Positions 43,948 through 53,128 of a stretch of DNA of 64,000 bases are shown here, one piece after another. The notes beneath the pieces were generated by a model, which made no database searches, was not told the DNA's origin, and saw nothing but the letters and a program-made list of their open reading frames with translations. Made by a program: the position numbers and the translations under genes. This stretch comes from Streptomyces phaeochromogenes (GTDB lineage: Bacteria > Actinomycetota > Actinomycetes > Streptomycetales > Streptomycetaceae): assembly GCF_001418655.1 (NCBI RefSeq), contig NZ_LIQZ01000003.1, positions 84,282-148,281 of the forward strand. Direction: 5' to 3'. Each line of letters starts with the position of its first letter. Within the stretch, counting starts at the first letter, position 1.

Positions 43948-44481
43948 ATGCTGGAACTCGCCATCCTGGGCTTCCTGGCCGAAGGCCCCTTGCCAGGTCA
44001 TGAACTGCGTAGCCGTGTCACGCACCTGACCGGCTACACCCGCCCGGTCAGTGACGGCAGCCTCTACCCGGCAATCAACCGCCTCGCCAAGGCCGGCCTG
44101 CTGGAACGGCAACCCGACCCGCGCGCGGGTGCCGCCCGCTATGTACTGAGACTCACCGAGGCCGGCCACGCCGACATGCTCCAGCGCCTGCGCGAGCCCG
44201 CCGACCACGAGATCACCGACCACACCCGCTTCTACACCGTGCTGTCCTTCCTCTCGCTGCTCCCCGACGTGGCCGAACAGCACGCGGTACTGCGCCGACG
44301 CCTGGCCTTCCTGGAGGAGCCCGCGAGCTTCTTCTACGACGGTGACCGGCCGATCCGCGCCGAAGAGGTCACCGACCCCTACCGGCGCGGCCTCCTCCTG
44401 ACCGCCCGCGCGACCAGCCGCGCCGAACGCGCCTGGCTCCGCGAGGCGCTGGGCGAAAAACCACTCGAGAAGAACTCCTGA
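43948..44481 (+). CDS. PadR family transcriptional regulator
   Basis: The 177-residue protein has a PadR winged helix at its N-terminus (LELAILGFLAEGPLPGHEL, SDGSLYPAINRLAKAGLL, with a YVLRLTEAG wing) and a C-terminal Vir-like helical domain (about 90-175) rich in Arg and Glu. It is followed after 20 bp by the quinone oxidoreductase gene, so both likely form an operon under the double operator at 43897-43926. The ligand is probably a quinone or other aromatic compound, inferred from the neighbour. Confidence 0.9.
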   Translation: MLELAILGFLAEGPLPGHELRSRVTHLTGYTRPVSDGSLYPAINRLAKAGLLERQPDPRAGAARYVLRLTEAGHADMLQRLREPADHEITDHTRFYTVLSFLSLLPDVAEQHAVLRRRLAFLEEPASFFYDGDRPIRAEEVTDPYRRGLLLTARATSRAERAWLREALGEKPLEKNS

Positions 44482-44501
44482 ACCACAGCGGAGGTACGTC
44501 C

Positions 44502-45482
44502 ATGCTCGCGTCCTGGTACGACCAACAGGGCCCCGCCGCCGACGTGTTGCACGTCGGCGAACTGCCCGACCCCCACCCCGGCCCCGGTGAGGTACGCGTC
44601 CGCGTGAGCGTGTCCGGTGTCAACCCCGGCGACACCAAGAAGCGCCGCGGCTGGCTCGGCTCCTCGATGCCCTACCCGAGGGTGATCCCGCACAGCGACG
44701 CCGCCGGTGTCATCGACAAGGTGGGCGAGGGGGTCGACGCCCGCCGCGTGGGACAGCGAGTATGGACCTACGGCGCCCAGTCCTATCGCGCCTTCGGCAC
44801 CGCAGCCCAGTACACCGTCGTACCCGACCAGCAGGCCGTCCCGCTCCCCGACCACCTCGGCGACGAACTCGGCGCGAGTCTGGGCATCCCAGGGATCACC
44901 GCCCACCGCGCGGTGTTCGCGGACGGCCCGGTCGACGGCCGGATCGTTCTCGTGCACGGTGTGCTCGGCGGCGTCGGCTCGCTGGCCTCCCAACTCGCCC
45001 GCTGGGGCGGCGCCACCGTCATCGGCACCGTCCGCCGCAGCGGCGACCTCGATCGCGTCGACCCGGCTGTCATTCCCCACGTCGTCGCCCTGGACGCCGA
45101 CGACCCGGCAGCGGAGATCCGCGCGTACGCGCCCGACGGCGTGCACCGCGTCGTCGAGGTGTCCCTGTCGTCCAACGCCGACCTGGACAACGAGGTCACC
45201 GCACTCGACGCCGTCATCGCCGCCTACGGAACGCACGCCGACCGCACCGAACTCCCCTTCTGGCCCCTGCTGTTCAACAACGTCACCCTGCGCCTGCTCG
45301 GCAGCGACGACTTCCCCGCCGCGGCCAAACGACAGGCCGCCCGCGACCTCACCGCGGCAGCCGCGACCGGCGCCCTCACCGTCGACATCGGTGACGTCCA
45401 CCCGCTCCAGGACATCGCCAAGGCCCACGACCGGGTCGACGCGGGCGAGCGCGGCCGGGTGCTGGTCACGGTCACCGGCTGA
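44502..45482 (+). CDS. NADPH:quinone oxidoreductase (zeta-crystallin-like MDR)
   Basis: The 326-residue protein is a zinc-free medium-chain reductase. It has a GroES-like N-domain (GPGEVRVRVSVSGVNPGDTKKRRG, HSDAAGVIDKVGEGV) and a Rossmann domain (VLVHGVLGGVGSLASQLARWGGATV). It lacks the zinc-ligand cysteines of alcohol dehydrogenases. Such enzymes reduce quinones or alkenals with NADPH and protect against electrophiles. GGAGGT lies six bases before the ATG. The PadR gene 20 bp upstream is the likely sensor. Confidence 0.9.
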   Translation: MLASWYDQQGPAADVLHVGELPDPHPGPGEVRVRVSVSGVNPGDTKKRRGWLGSSMPYPRVIPHSDAAGVIDKVGEGVDARRVGQRVWTYGAQSYRAFGTAAQYTVVPDQQAVPLPDHLGDELGASLGIPGITAHRAVFADGPVDGRIVLVHGVLGGVGSLASQLARWGGATVIGTVRRSGDLDRVDPAVIPHVVALDADDPAAEIRAYAPDGVHRVVEVSLSSNADLDNEVTALDAVIAAYGTHADRTELPFWPLLFNNVTLRLLGSDDFPAAAKRQAARDLTAAAATGALTVDIGDVHPLQDIAKAHDRVDAGERGRVLVTVTG

Positions 45483-45517
45483 CGACCACGCCGACGATCG
45501 GCGCGCTCGGAGGCACA

Positions 45518-46141
45518 TCAGCTCTCCTCGGAAATGCCGTGTGCTTCGCCGGCTCGGGACACCCGTCGTACCAGGTCGACCCAGGTGGACTGGAGCCGTG
45601 CAGCGGGGACTTGGTGTTCGTTGCGGAGGTGGTCGGCGGTTTCGAAGTTCACGAAGGCGAGCAGGGCGTGGGCAAGCATGTCGTGGTCGCCGTCAACGCC
45701 CGTATCCCTAAGAAGCGTTGACACGTGACGGTGCAGGGCACGGGCGGTGTCCGACGTGTGGCGGCGTGCGTGCGGCAGTCGGCGTCCCAGGGCTGCGCCC
45801 GGGTCCGCGGCGGCGGTGTTGCGCTCGATGAGGGCACGGCCGAACGCCTCCAGCCGATCTCTCGCGGGCGCGCCCGGCCCCAGCGGCGGGGGACCCGACG
45901 TGTACGCCTCCTGGAACTCGGCCTCCGCTTCGGCGAGGAGGGCGAGCAGGAGGCCGTCACGGTCGCCGAACCGGCGAAAGAGCGTGCCCTTTCCGACGCC
46001 GGCCGCCTCCGCGACCTCGTGCATCGTCACGTGCTCGGGGCCCCGCTCGGCCACCAGCCGGGCAGCCACCTCCAGCAGCCGGGCACGGTTGCGGGCGGCG
46101 TCGGCCCGTTCGCCGGTGGAACCGTCCGGTGCCCGTGTCAT
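45518..46141 (-). CDS. TetR family transcriptional regulator
   Basis: The 207-residue protein starts at ATG 46141 (MTRAPDGSTGERADAARNR). It has a TetR helix-turn-helix (TMHEVAEAAGVGKGTLFRRFGDRDGLL) and the SBP/TetR_C_33-like ligand domain with EAFGRALIERN and FVNFETADHL. It overlaps the end of the Rieske gene by ATGA, so translation is coupled and the two form one operon. It is likely to repress its own operon in response to an unknown ligand. Confidence 0.88.
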   Translation of the reverse strand: MTRAPDGSTGERADAARNRARLLEVAARLVAERGPEHVTMHEVAEAAGVGKGTLFRRFGDRDGLLLALLAEAEAEFQEAYTSGPPPLGPGAPARDRLEAFGRALIERNTAAADPGAALGRRLPHARRHTSDTARALHRHVSTLLRDTGVDGDHDMLAHALLAFVNFETADHLRNEHQVPAARLQSTWVDLVRRVSRAGEAHGISEES

Positions 46142-46476
46142 GGCTCGGTCCGCGGGGTGGCGCGTACGTATACGAATACGGATCCGTCCTCGATCCGAAC
46201 CGGATAGACCGGAACGGGGCGGGTCGCCGGTGGGTCGAGGGGGTGGCCGGTGCGCAGGTCGAAGCGGGAGGCGTGCAGCCAGCACTCGACCGTGCAGCCG
46301 TCCACCTCTCCTTCCGACAGTGAGACAGCGCTGTGCGAACACACGTCGTGGATCGCGAAGACCTGCTCCTCGGTGAGGACGAGCGCGACGGGGACGCCTT
46401 CCACCTCGAAGCGTCGCGGGACGCCCTCTGTCAATACGTCGAGCTTGCAGACGTACGTGTAGCCGCTGCCGGGCAT
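46138..46476 (-). CDS. Rieske [2Fe-2S] ferredoxin-like protein
   Basis: The 112-residue single-domain protein carries both cluster motifs, Cys46-x-His48 (CSH) and Cys65-x2-His68 (CWLH). The match is to the small ferredoxin components of non-haem dioxygenases (NirD/BphF type). The ATG at 46476 has GAGGAGAG four bases upstream; upstream in-frame starts add poorly coding sequence. No oxygenase or reductase gene is adjacent, so its partner is unknown. It is translationally coupled to the TetR gene downstream. Confidence 0.88.
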   Translation of the reverse strand: MPGSGYTYVCKLDVLTEGVPRRFEVEGVPVALVLTEEQVFAIHDVCSHSAVSLSEGEVDGCTVECWLHASRFDLRTGHPLDPPATRPVPVYPVRIEDGSVFVYVRATPRTEP

Positions 46477-46756
46477 CGCTCTCCTCGGGTGCATCCATGA
46501 CGCCGGTGGTACGTCATCCGGTTCACAGGGGTGCATCGGGCGTGCGGCGACGCTCGGCCCGGAGCGGCACGTGTGATCGTGTCTGATCACCGAGGTTAGC
46601 GACGCGGACCGGTCCCCGGACCCGACTCCGGTCCGAGTCGGCCTCGGCAGATGGGCCTAGGCCTCGTCCGGACTGCGTCCGCACGACATCCGGTCGGCTC
46701 CGTCGAGTTCGGGCGTCGGGGCGGTGACGGACCGCTTGTGGTCGACCGGCGCGGGT

Positions 46757-47500
46757 TCAGACGCCGGCGAGCATCGTCAGGACGTCGTCGTACGTGCCGT
46801 TGGCCTCGGCGTGGCGCACGAACTTGGCGCGCTCCACGACGATTTCCCTGGCGTCGGGCCGGTCACGCAGGAGGGTGAGGGTCTCGTCGAGGAAGTCGTC
46901 CAGGGGCATGGCGTTCTCGTCGTCCTGCTGGCCGAGCAGGGTGGTCCGTACGCCCGGCGGAGCCACCTCGATCACCTGGACGGCGCTGTCCGTGAGCTGC
47001 ACGCGCAGGCTCTCGGAGAAGGAGTGCAGCGCGGCCTTGGTCGCGTTGTAGGTCGGGGTGATCGGCAGCGGCACGAACGCCAGCGCTGAGGTGACGTTCA
47101 TGACGACCGCGTCGTTCTTGCCCTCCAACAGGGGCAGGAAGGCGTACGTCATCCGGATCGTGCCGAGCAGGTTGACCGTGACGTGGTCCTCGGCGACCGG
47201 GAGGGAGGCGGGGTCGAGGAGGTTCTCCGGCAGCATGATGCCCGCGTTGTTGACCAGGACGTTCAGCTGCGGGTGGCTCGTCGCGACCGATTCCGCGGCG
47301 CGAGCGATCGAGGCGGGGTCGGCGACGTCGAGGACGAGTGCCTCGATGCCCGGGTGCTCGCTCGTGATCCGGTCGAGCAGTTCCTTGCGCCGCCCCGCGA
47401 CGATCACCTTGTTCCCGGCCTCGTGCAGGCGCAGCGCCAGGCCGAGCCCGATTCCCGAGGTGCCGCCGGTGATCAGGATCGTGTTGCCGGTCATCTTCAT
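46757..47500 (-). CDS. Short-chain dehydrogenase/reductase (DltE-like)
   Basis: The 247-residue SDR has the cofactor motif TGGTSGIG (11-18), LVNNAG, active-site Ser in NVTSALAF and the YNATK catalytic pair. The NAD/NADP preference is not certain. The segment EVAPPGVRTTLLGQQDDENAMPLDDF matches the DltE-like SDR branch. I prefer the start at 47500, because a longer frame to 47602 adds non-conserved residues. It is divergent from the XRE regulator (140 bp apart), a common regulator-target layout. Confidence 0.9.
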   Translation of the reverse strand: MKMTGNTILITGGTSGIGLGLALRLHEAGNKVIVAGRRKELLDRITSEHPGIEALVLDVADPASIARAAESVATSHPQLNVLVNNAGIMLPENLLDPASLPVAEDHVTVNLLGTIRMTYAFLPLLEGKNDAVVMNVTSALAFVPLPITPTYNATKAALHSFSESLRVQLTDSAVQVIEVAPPGVRTTLLGQQDDENAMPLDDFLDETLTLLRDRPDAREIVVERAKFVRHAEANGTYDDVLTMLAGV

Positions 47501-47640
47501 GGGGAGGTGTCCTCTTCCTTCGCTGGCACGGGGCCGGTGATCGCCCCGTGGCTCCGACCGTAGGAGCGCCTTCGCGGAGGCGGGAGAGGACGGTTTACCC
47601 ATGGATCGGCGATCCCTGGCTGGGCGAACGGGGAGTGGTC

Positions 47641-48492
47641 ATGATGGTGGGCATGGACAAGAAGGAGCTGGCGGAGTTCCTGCGCCGACGGCGCGAGACG
47701 CTGCGCCCCCATGACGTCGGGCTGGTCGAGGGTCCGCGCAGGCGTACCCGGGGGCTGCGTCGCGAGGAGGTCGCCTCGCTCGCCGGTATGTCCACCGACT
47801 ACTACGCCCGCCTGGAGCAGCAGCGCGCCCCGCAGCCCTCCGTACAGATGGCCACGGCCCTCGCCCGGGCGCTTCGCCTGACGCTCGACGAGCGCGACCA
47901 CCTCTTCGGCCTCATCGGTCACAACGCCCCGGCCCGCTTCCACCGCTCGGAGCACGTCAGCCCGACCCTGATGCGGGTCCTGGACCGCCTGGACGACTCC
48001 CCCGCCCTGGTGCTGACCGACATGGCCGACACCCTCGCGATGAACCCGCTCGCCACCGCACTGCTCGGCGACCAGACGCGCCACACCGGACTGGCCCGCA
48101 GCGCCTACTACCGCTGGTTCATGGACCCTGCTGAACGGCTGGTGTATCCCGAGGAGGACCACTCACGCCACGGCCGCGCCCAGGCGGCTCGCCTGCGGGT
48201 CGCGCTGACAGCCGGCAGCGACACCCCTCGGGCCGCCCGGATCCTCGCCGAACTCCAGGAACACAGCCCCGAGTTCGTCCGCCTGTGGGAGTTGCAGGAG
48301 GTCGCCCAGCGCTACGACGAGAGCAAGACGATCGTCCATCCCGAACTCGGCCGCATCGACGTCGACGGCCAGGTTCTCTTCACCGAGAACCGCGCTCAGA
48401 CGTTGGTCGTACTGACCACGCGCCCCGGCACGGAGAGTCACAGCAAGCTCGAACTGCTCTCCGTCATAGGGCACCAGCAGCTCACCCCCTGA
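47641..48492 (+). CDS. XRE-type regulator with MmyB-like ligand domain
   Basis: The 283-residue protein has an N-terminal helix-turn-helix (KKELAEFLRRRRETL, TRGLRREEVASLAGMSTDYYARLEQ) and a C-terminal MmyB-like PAS-fold domain (PALVLTDMADTLAMNPLATALLG, YYRWFMDP). This class in actinomycetes binds a fatty acid-like ligand and often activates a divergent SDR, which is the layout here. ATG 47641 follows GGGGAG by five bases; ATG 47653 is a possible alternative. The stop lies 5 bp from the convergent response regulator. Confidence 0.9.
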   Translation: MMVGMDKKELAEFLRRRRETLRPHDVGLVEGPRRRTRGLRREEVASLAGMSTDYYARLEQQRAPQPSVQMATALARALRLTLDERDHLFGLIGHNAPARFHRSEHVSPTLMRVLDRLDDSPALVLTDMADTLAMNPLATALLGDQTRHTGLARSAYYRWFMDPAERLVYPEEDHSRHGRAQAARLRVALTAGSDTPRAARILAELQEHSPEFVRLWELQEVAQRYDESKTIVHPELGRIDVDGQVLFTENRAQTLVVLTTRPGTESHSKLELLSVIGHQQLTP

Positions 48493-48497
48493 CGCCG

Positions 48498-49172
48498 TCA
48501 GTGGCCGACGTCGTGGTCGCCCGCTTCCACGAGGCCGCTCTCGTAGGCGAAGATCACGATCTGGATCCGGTCGCGCAGCCCGAGTTTGGTGAGGATGCTC
48601 GACACATGTGATTTGACGGTGGCGGCGCCGATGGACAGCTGCTCGGCGATCTCCGCGTTGCTCGCGCCCCGGGCGACGGCGGTCATGATCTCGCCCTCGC
48701 GGCCGGTGAGCCGTTCGAGGCGGGCCGCGGCGACGGTGTTGACTCGGCGCTGCGTGAACCGGTCGATGAAGCGCCGGGTGATCGAGGGGGCCAGCAGTGT
48801 CCCGCCCTCGGCCACGGTGCGTACGGCGGTGGCCAGTTGCTCGGGGGGAATGTCCTTCAGCACGAAGGCACTGGCGCCGGAGCGCAGCGCCTCGTAGACG
48901 TACTCGTCCGGGTCGAAGGTGGTCAGGATCAGCACCCGCGTGTCCCAGTCGGCCTCCTGAAGGATCCGGGAGGTCGCTTCGAGGCCGTCCATCTCGGGCA
49001 TGCGGATGTCCATGAGGATGACGTCCGGGCGATGACGGCGTACGGCCTCGATCGCCTCGATGCCGGTCCCCGCCTCGGCCACGACCTCGATGTCGTGGTG
49101 GACCCGGAGAATCATGGCGAAGCCGCGGCGTACCAGCGCCTGGTCGTCGGCGACGACGACGCGGATGCTCAC
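48498..49172 (-). CDS. NarL/LuxR-type response regulator
   Basis: The 224-residue protein has a receiver domain (Asp9, Asp10, phospho-acceptor Asp55 in DIRMPEMDG, KDIPP switch Lys) and a LuxR helix-turn-helix (LTGREGEIMTAVARGASNAEIAEQLSIGAATVKSHVSSILTKLG). It starts at GTG 49172, overlapping the histidine kinase stop by GTGA, so the pair is translationally coupled. The divergent MMPL transporter is the likely target. Confidence 0.93.
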   Translation of the reverse strand: MSIRVVVADDQALVRRGFAMILRVHHDIEVVAEAGTGIEAIEAVRRHRPDVILMDIRMPEMDGLEATSRILQEADWDTRVLILTTFDPDEYVYEALRSGASAFVLKDIPPEQLATAVRTVAEGGTLLAPSITRRFIDRFTQRRVNTVAAARLERLTGREGEIMTAVARGASNAEIAEQLSIGAATVKSHVSSILTKLGLRDRIQIVIFAYESGLVEAGDHDVGH

Positions 49173-50389
49173 GTGGGCTCCCCCTTGGTGGGCAGCCGGG
49201 CGGTGAGCCGGAAGCCGCCGCCGGGACGCGGCTGGGCGTCGAGGCTTCCGCCGAGCAGGAGGGCACGTTCCCGCATGCCGACGATGCCGTGGCCGGACAG
49301 GCCCTCGTGCGCGGTCGACACGGAGCGGACGGCGGTACCGCGGCCGTCGTCGAGGACCTCGATGGTGATGCCGTCACCTTCGGCGCGCAGGCGCACCTCG
49401 GTACGGGTCTGCGGTCCGCTGTGCTTGAGCACGTTGGTCAGTGCCTCCTGGACGATGCGGTACGCCGAGAGATCCACGCGGGCCGGGAGGGGCTCTTGGA
49501 TGCCGCCGGTGACCGAGACGTCCAAACCCGCCTCCCGGACCTCGGCCACCAGGCGGGGCAGGTCGGCCAGGCCCGGCTGAGGACCAAGGCCGTCGCGCTC
49601 GGCGTTCGGCCGCAACACTCCCAGCAGGTGCCGCAGTTCGTCCAGCGCCTGGCGACCCGCTTCCTCCACCGCGGCCATCGCCTCCAGGGCGCCCTGCGGA
49701 TCCTCGGCGGCCACCATCCGGGCCGCACCGGCCTGCACCGTCATCATGCTCACCCGGTGGGCGACCACGTCGTGCAGTTCACGGGCTATGTGGGTGCGCT
49801 CCTCGGCCACGATCCGCCGTGCCTCAGCGGCCTGTTCCTGGCGGAGCCGGGCAGCACGCCCGGCTCGGAGCCGGAGGCGTCGGCCGAGATACCAGGCCCC
49901 GAACATGAAGACGTAGCCGAAGCCGATGTCCTCCCAGGGCGTGGAAAGGAGGATGCCGTCGATCGTGAGCGCGACGACGGCCGCGCCGACACCGAGAGGG
50001 CCCCACCGGTTGTCGTCGTCGTGCCGCCCGACGCTGTAGAGCGCGACGATCACGACCCCGCCCAGCACGGAGTAGCTGCTTCCCAGCGTCGGGAGCCACG
50101 CGACGAGTGCCACGCACAGGACCGCGACCGGCCTGCTCCGACGCAGGTAGAGCGCGGCGCCGGCCAGGGTGATGAGCAGGAGGGCGGGCTGGAGCACGCT
50201 GGTGACAGGGCGGACGACGAGGGAATCGCCCGGACCCTCTTCCAGGAGCGCGGTCAGCAGGAACAAGACGGTCGCGAGTACGGCGTCCGCGCCCCGCGGC
50301 CAGCGCGTGAACGGGCCGCGGAAGCTGCCCGACGCCCTGCGGCCGGGGCCGGGGCCGGGCGTCCCGGCATGCGGAGCCGTACGGATCAT
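49169..50389 (-). CDS. Membrane histidine kinase of the NarX/DesK type
   Basis: The 406-residue kinase has a hydrophobic N-terminal half with about six helices (VLATVLFLLTALLEEG, LLLITLAGAALYL, VLCVALVAWLPTLG, VVIVALYSVG). It continues with the HisKA_3 phospho-acceptor (AEERTHIARELHDVVAHRVSMM) and a HATPase domain (YRIVQEALTNVLKHSG, VLDDGRGT, GHGIVGMRERALLLGG). It starts at ATG 50389 with GGAG five bases upstream. The sensed signal, probably a membrane or envelope cue, is unknown. It pairs with the response regulator that overlaps its stop. Confidence 0.92.
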   Translation of the reverse strand: MIRTAPHAGTPGPGPGRRASGSFRGPFTRWPRGADAVLATVLFLLTALLEEGPGDSLVVRPVTSVLQPALLLITLAGAALYLRRSRPVAVLCVALVAWLPTLGSSYSVLGGVVIVALYSVGRHDDDNRWGPLGVGAAVVALTIDGILLSTPWEDIGFGYVFMFGAWYLGRRLRLRAGRAARLRQEQAAEARRIVAEERTHIARELHDVVAHRVSMMTVQAGAARMVAAEDPQGALEAMAAVEEAGRQALDELRHLLGVLRPNAERDGLGPQPGLADLPRLVAEVREAGLDVSVTGGIQEPLPARVDLSAYRIVQEALTNVLKHSGPQTRTEVRLRAEGDGITIEVLDDGRGTAVRSVSTAHEGLSGHGIVGMRERALLLGGSLDAQPRPGGGFRLTARLPTKGEPT

Positions 50390-50787
50390 CGTCGCTCCAT
50401 CGAGAGGCGGCCGGTGCCTTGGCCGGGAAGCGTTCCCGTGGCCTGGCGCAGGCACCGCGACGCGCCGGGCAAGCCATCGTAAGTCCAGCTCCGAGGCACC
50501 GTCACCCGCCTGCGGGCGGATGCGGCCCTCCGTCGCCGGACGGAGACGTGGGCGCGCACTCCCCGTCGCGCGTGGGGGCGTCCGACCCCTCTGACGGCGG
50601 GAGACGGCACCGGCGTCGACGCCCACGATGGAACCGCTCGAACCTGTGCCGCCGCACACCGACCGGTGCCGCCGGTCGGCAGCCGTCTCGTACGAACCCG
50701 GCCGACAAGTCCAACGGTCGGCAGCTCCCGCACGAGCCCATCCAACAACTGCCGCCGGTCGGCGGCCGTCTCCCAGGAGTTGCAGCC
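50390..50787. other. Divergent region between the histidine kinase and the MMPL transporter
   Basis: This 398-bp region has no supported gene. It contains two 22-bp direct repeats (50668-50689 and 50751-50772, one mismatch) with similar sequence between them, apparently a local duplication. The AGGAG ribosome site of the MMPL gene lies at the right end. Confidence 0.55.
50668..50772. repeat. 22-bp direct repeats upstream of the MMPL gene
   Basis: Copies at 50668-50689 and 50751-50772 (core GCCGCCGGTCGGC) differ at one base. The segment between them shows further similarity (GACAAGTCCAAC / CCCATCCAACAAC), suggesting an old 83-bp tandem duplication in the leader. Confidence 0.7.
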
Positions 50788-53010
50788 ATGAATCGACTCA
50801 CGCGCCGTATCGGCGACGCGAGCGCCCGCCGACCGTGGGTGACCATCGGCGCCTGGGTGGCCGCCCTGGCGCTCGTACTGCCTCTTGCGGGCCTGGTCGG
50901 CGGCTCGTTCGTCGACGACCTCGTCGCTCCGGGCAGCCAGAGCGAGAAGGCGATGGAACTGCTTGAGGACCGCTTCCCCGAGGCGTCCGGCGGCAGCGCC
51001 GTCGCCGTCTTCGCCGTGCCGGAAGGGGAGCGGATCGACCGCCACCGGCCTGCCGTCGAGGCGGCCGTCGACCGCATCGCCGACGTGGAACACGTCGCCA
51101 CGGTCACCGATCCCTTCACCGGGGGCACGATCTCGCCCGACGGACGGATCGGCTACGTCCAAGTCACCTTCGACGTACCGCCGATGAAAGTGCATCCCAG
51201 GCAGATCGATGCCCTGAGCGACGCGATCGAGCCCGTACGCGGCGACGGTGTCGTCGCCGAACTCGGGGGCGACGCCGTGTTCATCAACGCCGAGACGCCG
51301 ACGTCGGGCGCGGAGGCGGCGGGCCTACTCTCCGCCCTGGTCATCCTGGTGGTGGCGTTCGGCACGATCGTGGCCGCGCTGGTGCCGATCGCGCTCGCCC
51401 TGGTCGCCGTGGCGGCCGGCCTGGGCAGCATCGTGCTGCTGGCCCATGCGACGGACGTGTCCACCGCCGCGCCCACGATCGGCGCGATGATCGGCCTGGG
51501 TGTCGGTATCGACTACGCCCTGTTCATCGTGGCGCGCTGCCGGGAGAACCGAACGGCCGGCCAGGACAACTCCACCGCGCTGTCGAACGCCATGAGTTCG
51601 TCCGGCGCGGCCGTTCTGTTCGCCGGTGGCACCGTGATCGTGGCGATGAGCGCGCTCGCGCTGACCGGCCTGGGCTTTCTGACCTCGATCGGCCTGAGCA
51701 CCTCGCTGGTCGTGCTGTTCGCCGTGGCGACCGCCCTGACGCTGCTGCCCGCCCTGCTGTCCCTGTTGGGCGACCGCATCCACAAGGCCCGGCGGCACCG
51801 GTGGCTGCGTATGCGACGTGCCAAGAAGTCCGAGAACCCCGTGAACCCCGAGAGCCCGGAGCAGACGGCATGGTGGCGGTTCGCGCACCGCGTCTCCGGC
51901 CGGCCGTGGCCCTACCTGCTGGCCGGGTCCGCCGTGCTGCTGGCCCTGGCGATACCGGCGTTGCGCATGGAGACTGGTTTCCCCGATGCGGGCAACGACG
52001 CGACCAGCACCACCCACCGCCGCGCCTACGACCTGTTGGCGGAGGGCTTCGGTCCCGGCTTCAACGCTCCGCTGCTCATGGTCGCCGATCTGCGCGGCCC
52101 CGGTGTGGACGCCGCGGGCATCCCCGAGTTGGCCCGGCGCGTCGCCGACGACCCCGGCATCGCGTCGGTCGGCGAGCCCCTGTTCTCCACGGCGGGTGAC
52201 ACGGTCGTACTGCCCGTGCTTCCCACCACCGCCCCGGCGGACGCCGCGACCTCCGACACCCTCGAACGCATCCTCGGCGTCATCCCCGACAATGTCGCCG
52301 TGTCGGGCCTGACCGCCATGACCGACGACCTCACCCGTCAACTCACCGACACCCTCCCGGTGTTCATCGCCGCGATCCTCGTGGTGTCGTTCCTGCTGCT
52401 GATGCTGGTGTTCCGCTCCGTGGCGGTACCGCTGAAGGCCGCCGTGATGAATCTGCTGTCCATAGGCGGCGCGTACGGCGTCGTGGTGGCCGTCTTCCAA
52501 TGGGGCTGGCTGGGAGGGTTGTTCAACCTGCACGAGACCATGCTGATCGCCTCGCCCCTGCCGACGATCTTCTTCGCGGTGCTCTTCGGCCTGTCCATGG
52601 ACTACGAGGTGTTCCTGCTCTCGCGTGTGCGCGAGGAGTACGACGCCACGGGCGACCCCACCGAGTCGGTGGCACGCGGTATGGCGGTCACGGGCCGCGT
52701 GATCACCTCCGCCGCGCTCATCATGACGGTGGTCTTCCTCAGCTTCGTCGCCAACCCCTCGCCACTCGTCAAGATGATGGGCCTGGGGCTGGCCACGGCC
52801 ATCGTGCTCGACGCCACGATCGTCCGCATGGTGCTGGTGCCCGCGTCCATGGCACTGCTGGGGCGCGCCGCCTGGTGGCTGCCCCGTCCACTCGACCGGC
52901 GGCTGCCCCGAATCGCTGTGGAGACCGTGGAGAGCGTGGACGCCGTGGAGAGCGACGACCTCCCGTCTCCGCCCGAGCCCACACCAGCCCCCACTGCCCG
53001 GATCAGCTGA
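50788..53010 (+). CDS. MMPL family (RND superfamily) membrane transporter
   Basis: The 740-residue protein has the two-repeat MMPL layout. One helix near the N-terminus (WVTIGAWVAALALVLPLAGLVGG) leads to an extracytoplasmic loop and five helices with the GVGIDYALFIVARCRE motif, then a second repeat with LFGLSMDYEVFLLSRVREEY. The two GxxxDY/E motifs contain the proton-relay Asp residues. MmpL proteins export lipids or drugs. The divergent two-component genes suggest envelope-stress control. Confidence 0.93.
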   Translation: MNRLTRRIGDASARRPWVTIGAWVAALALVLPLAGLVGGSFVDDLVAPGSQSEKAMELLEDRFPEASGGSAVAVFAVPEGERIDRHRPAVEAAVDRIADVEHVATVTDPFTGGTISPDGRIGYVQVTFDVPPMKVHPRQIDALSDAIEPVRGDGVVAELGGDAVFINAETPTSGAEAAGLLSALVILVVAFGTIVAALVPIALALVAVAAGLGSIVLLAHATDVSTAAPTIGAMIGLGVGIDYALFIVARCRENRTAGQDNSTALSNAMSSSGAAVLFAGGTVIVAMSALALTGLGFLTSIGLSTSLVVLFAVATALTLLPALLSLLGDRIHKARRHRWLRMRRAKKSENPVNPESPEQTAWWRFAHRVSGRPWPYLLAGSAVLLALAIPALRMETGFPDAGNDATSTTHRRAYDLLAEGFGPGFNAPLLMVADLRGPGVDAAGIPELARRVADDPGIASVGEPLFSTAGDTVVLPVLPTTAPADAATSDTLERILGVIPDNVAVSGLTAMTDDLTRQLTDTLPVFIAAILVVSFLLLMLVFRSVAVPLKAAVMNLLSIGGAYGVVVAVFQWGWLGGLFNLHETMLIASPLPTIFFAVLFGLSMDYEVFLLSRVREEYDATGDPTESVARGMAVTGRVITSAALIMTVVFLSFVANPSPLVKMMGLGLATAIVLDATIVRMVLVPASMALLGRAAWWLPRPLDRRLPRIAVETVESVDAVESDDLPSPPEPTPAPTARIS

Positions 53011-53128
53011 AGCCACGGCCTGTAGGCGCCGCGCTCCACGTCTGCGAAGTGGTCTGCCTCACAACCTGTCACAAGGTCCAGCCGGTCGGCGTCTTGAGGC
53101 CGAACCCACCGCGAACGAGGGAGACACC

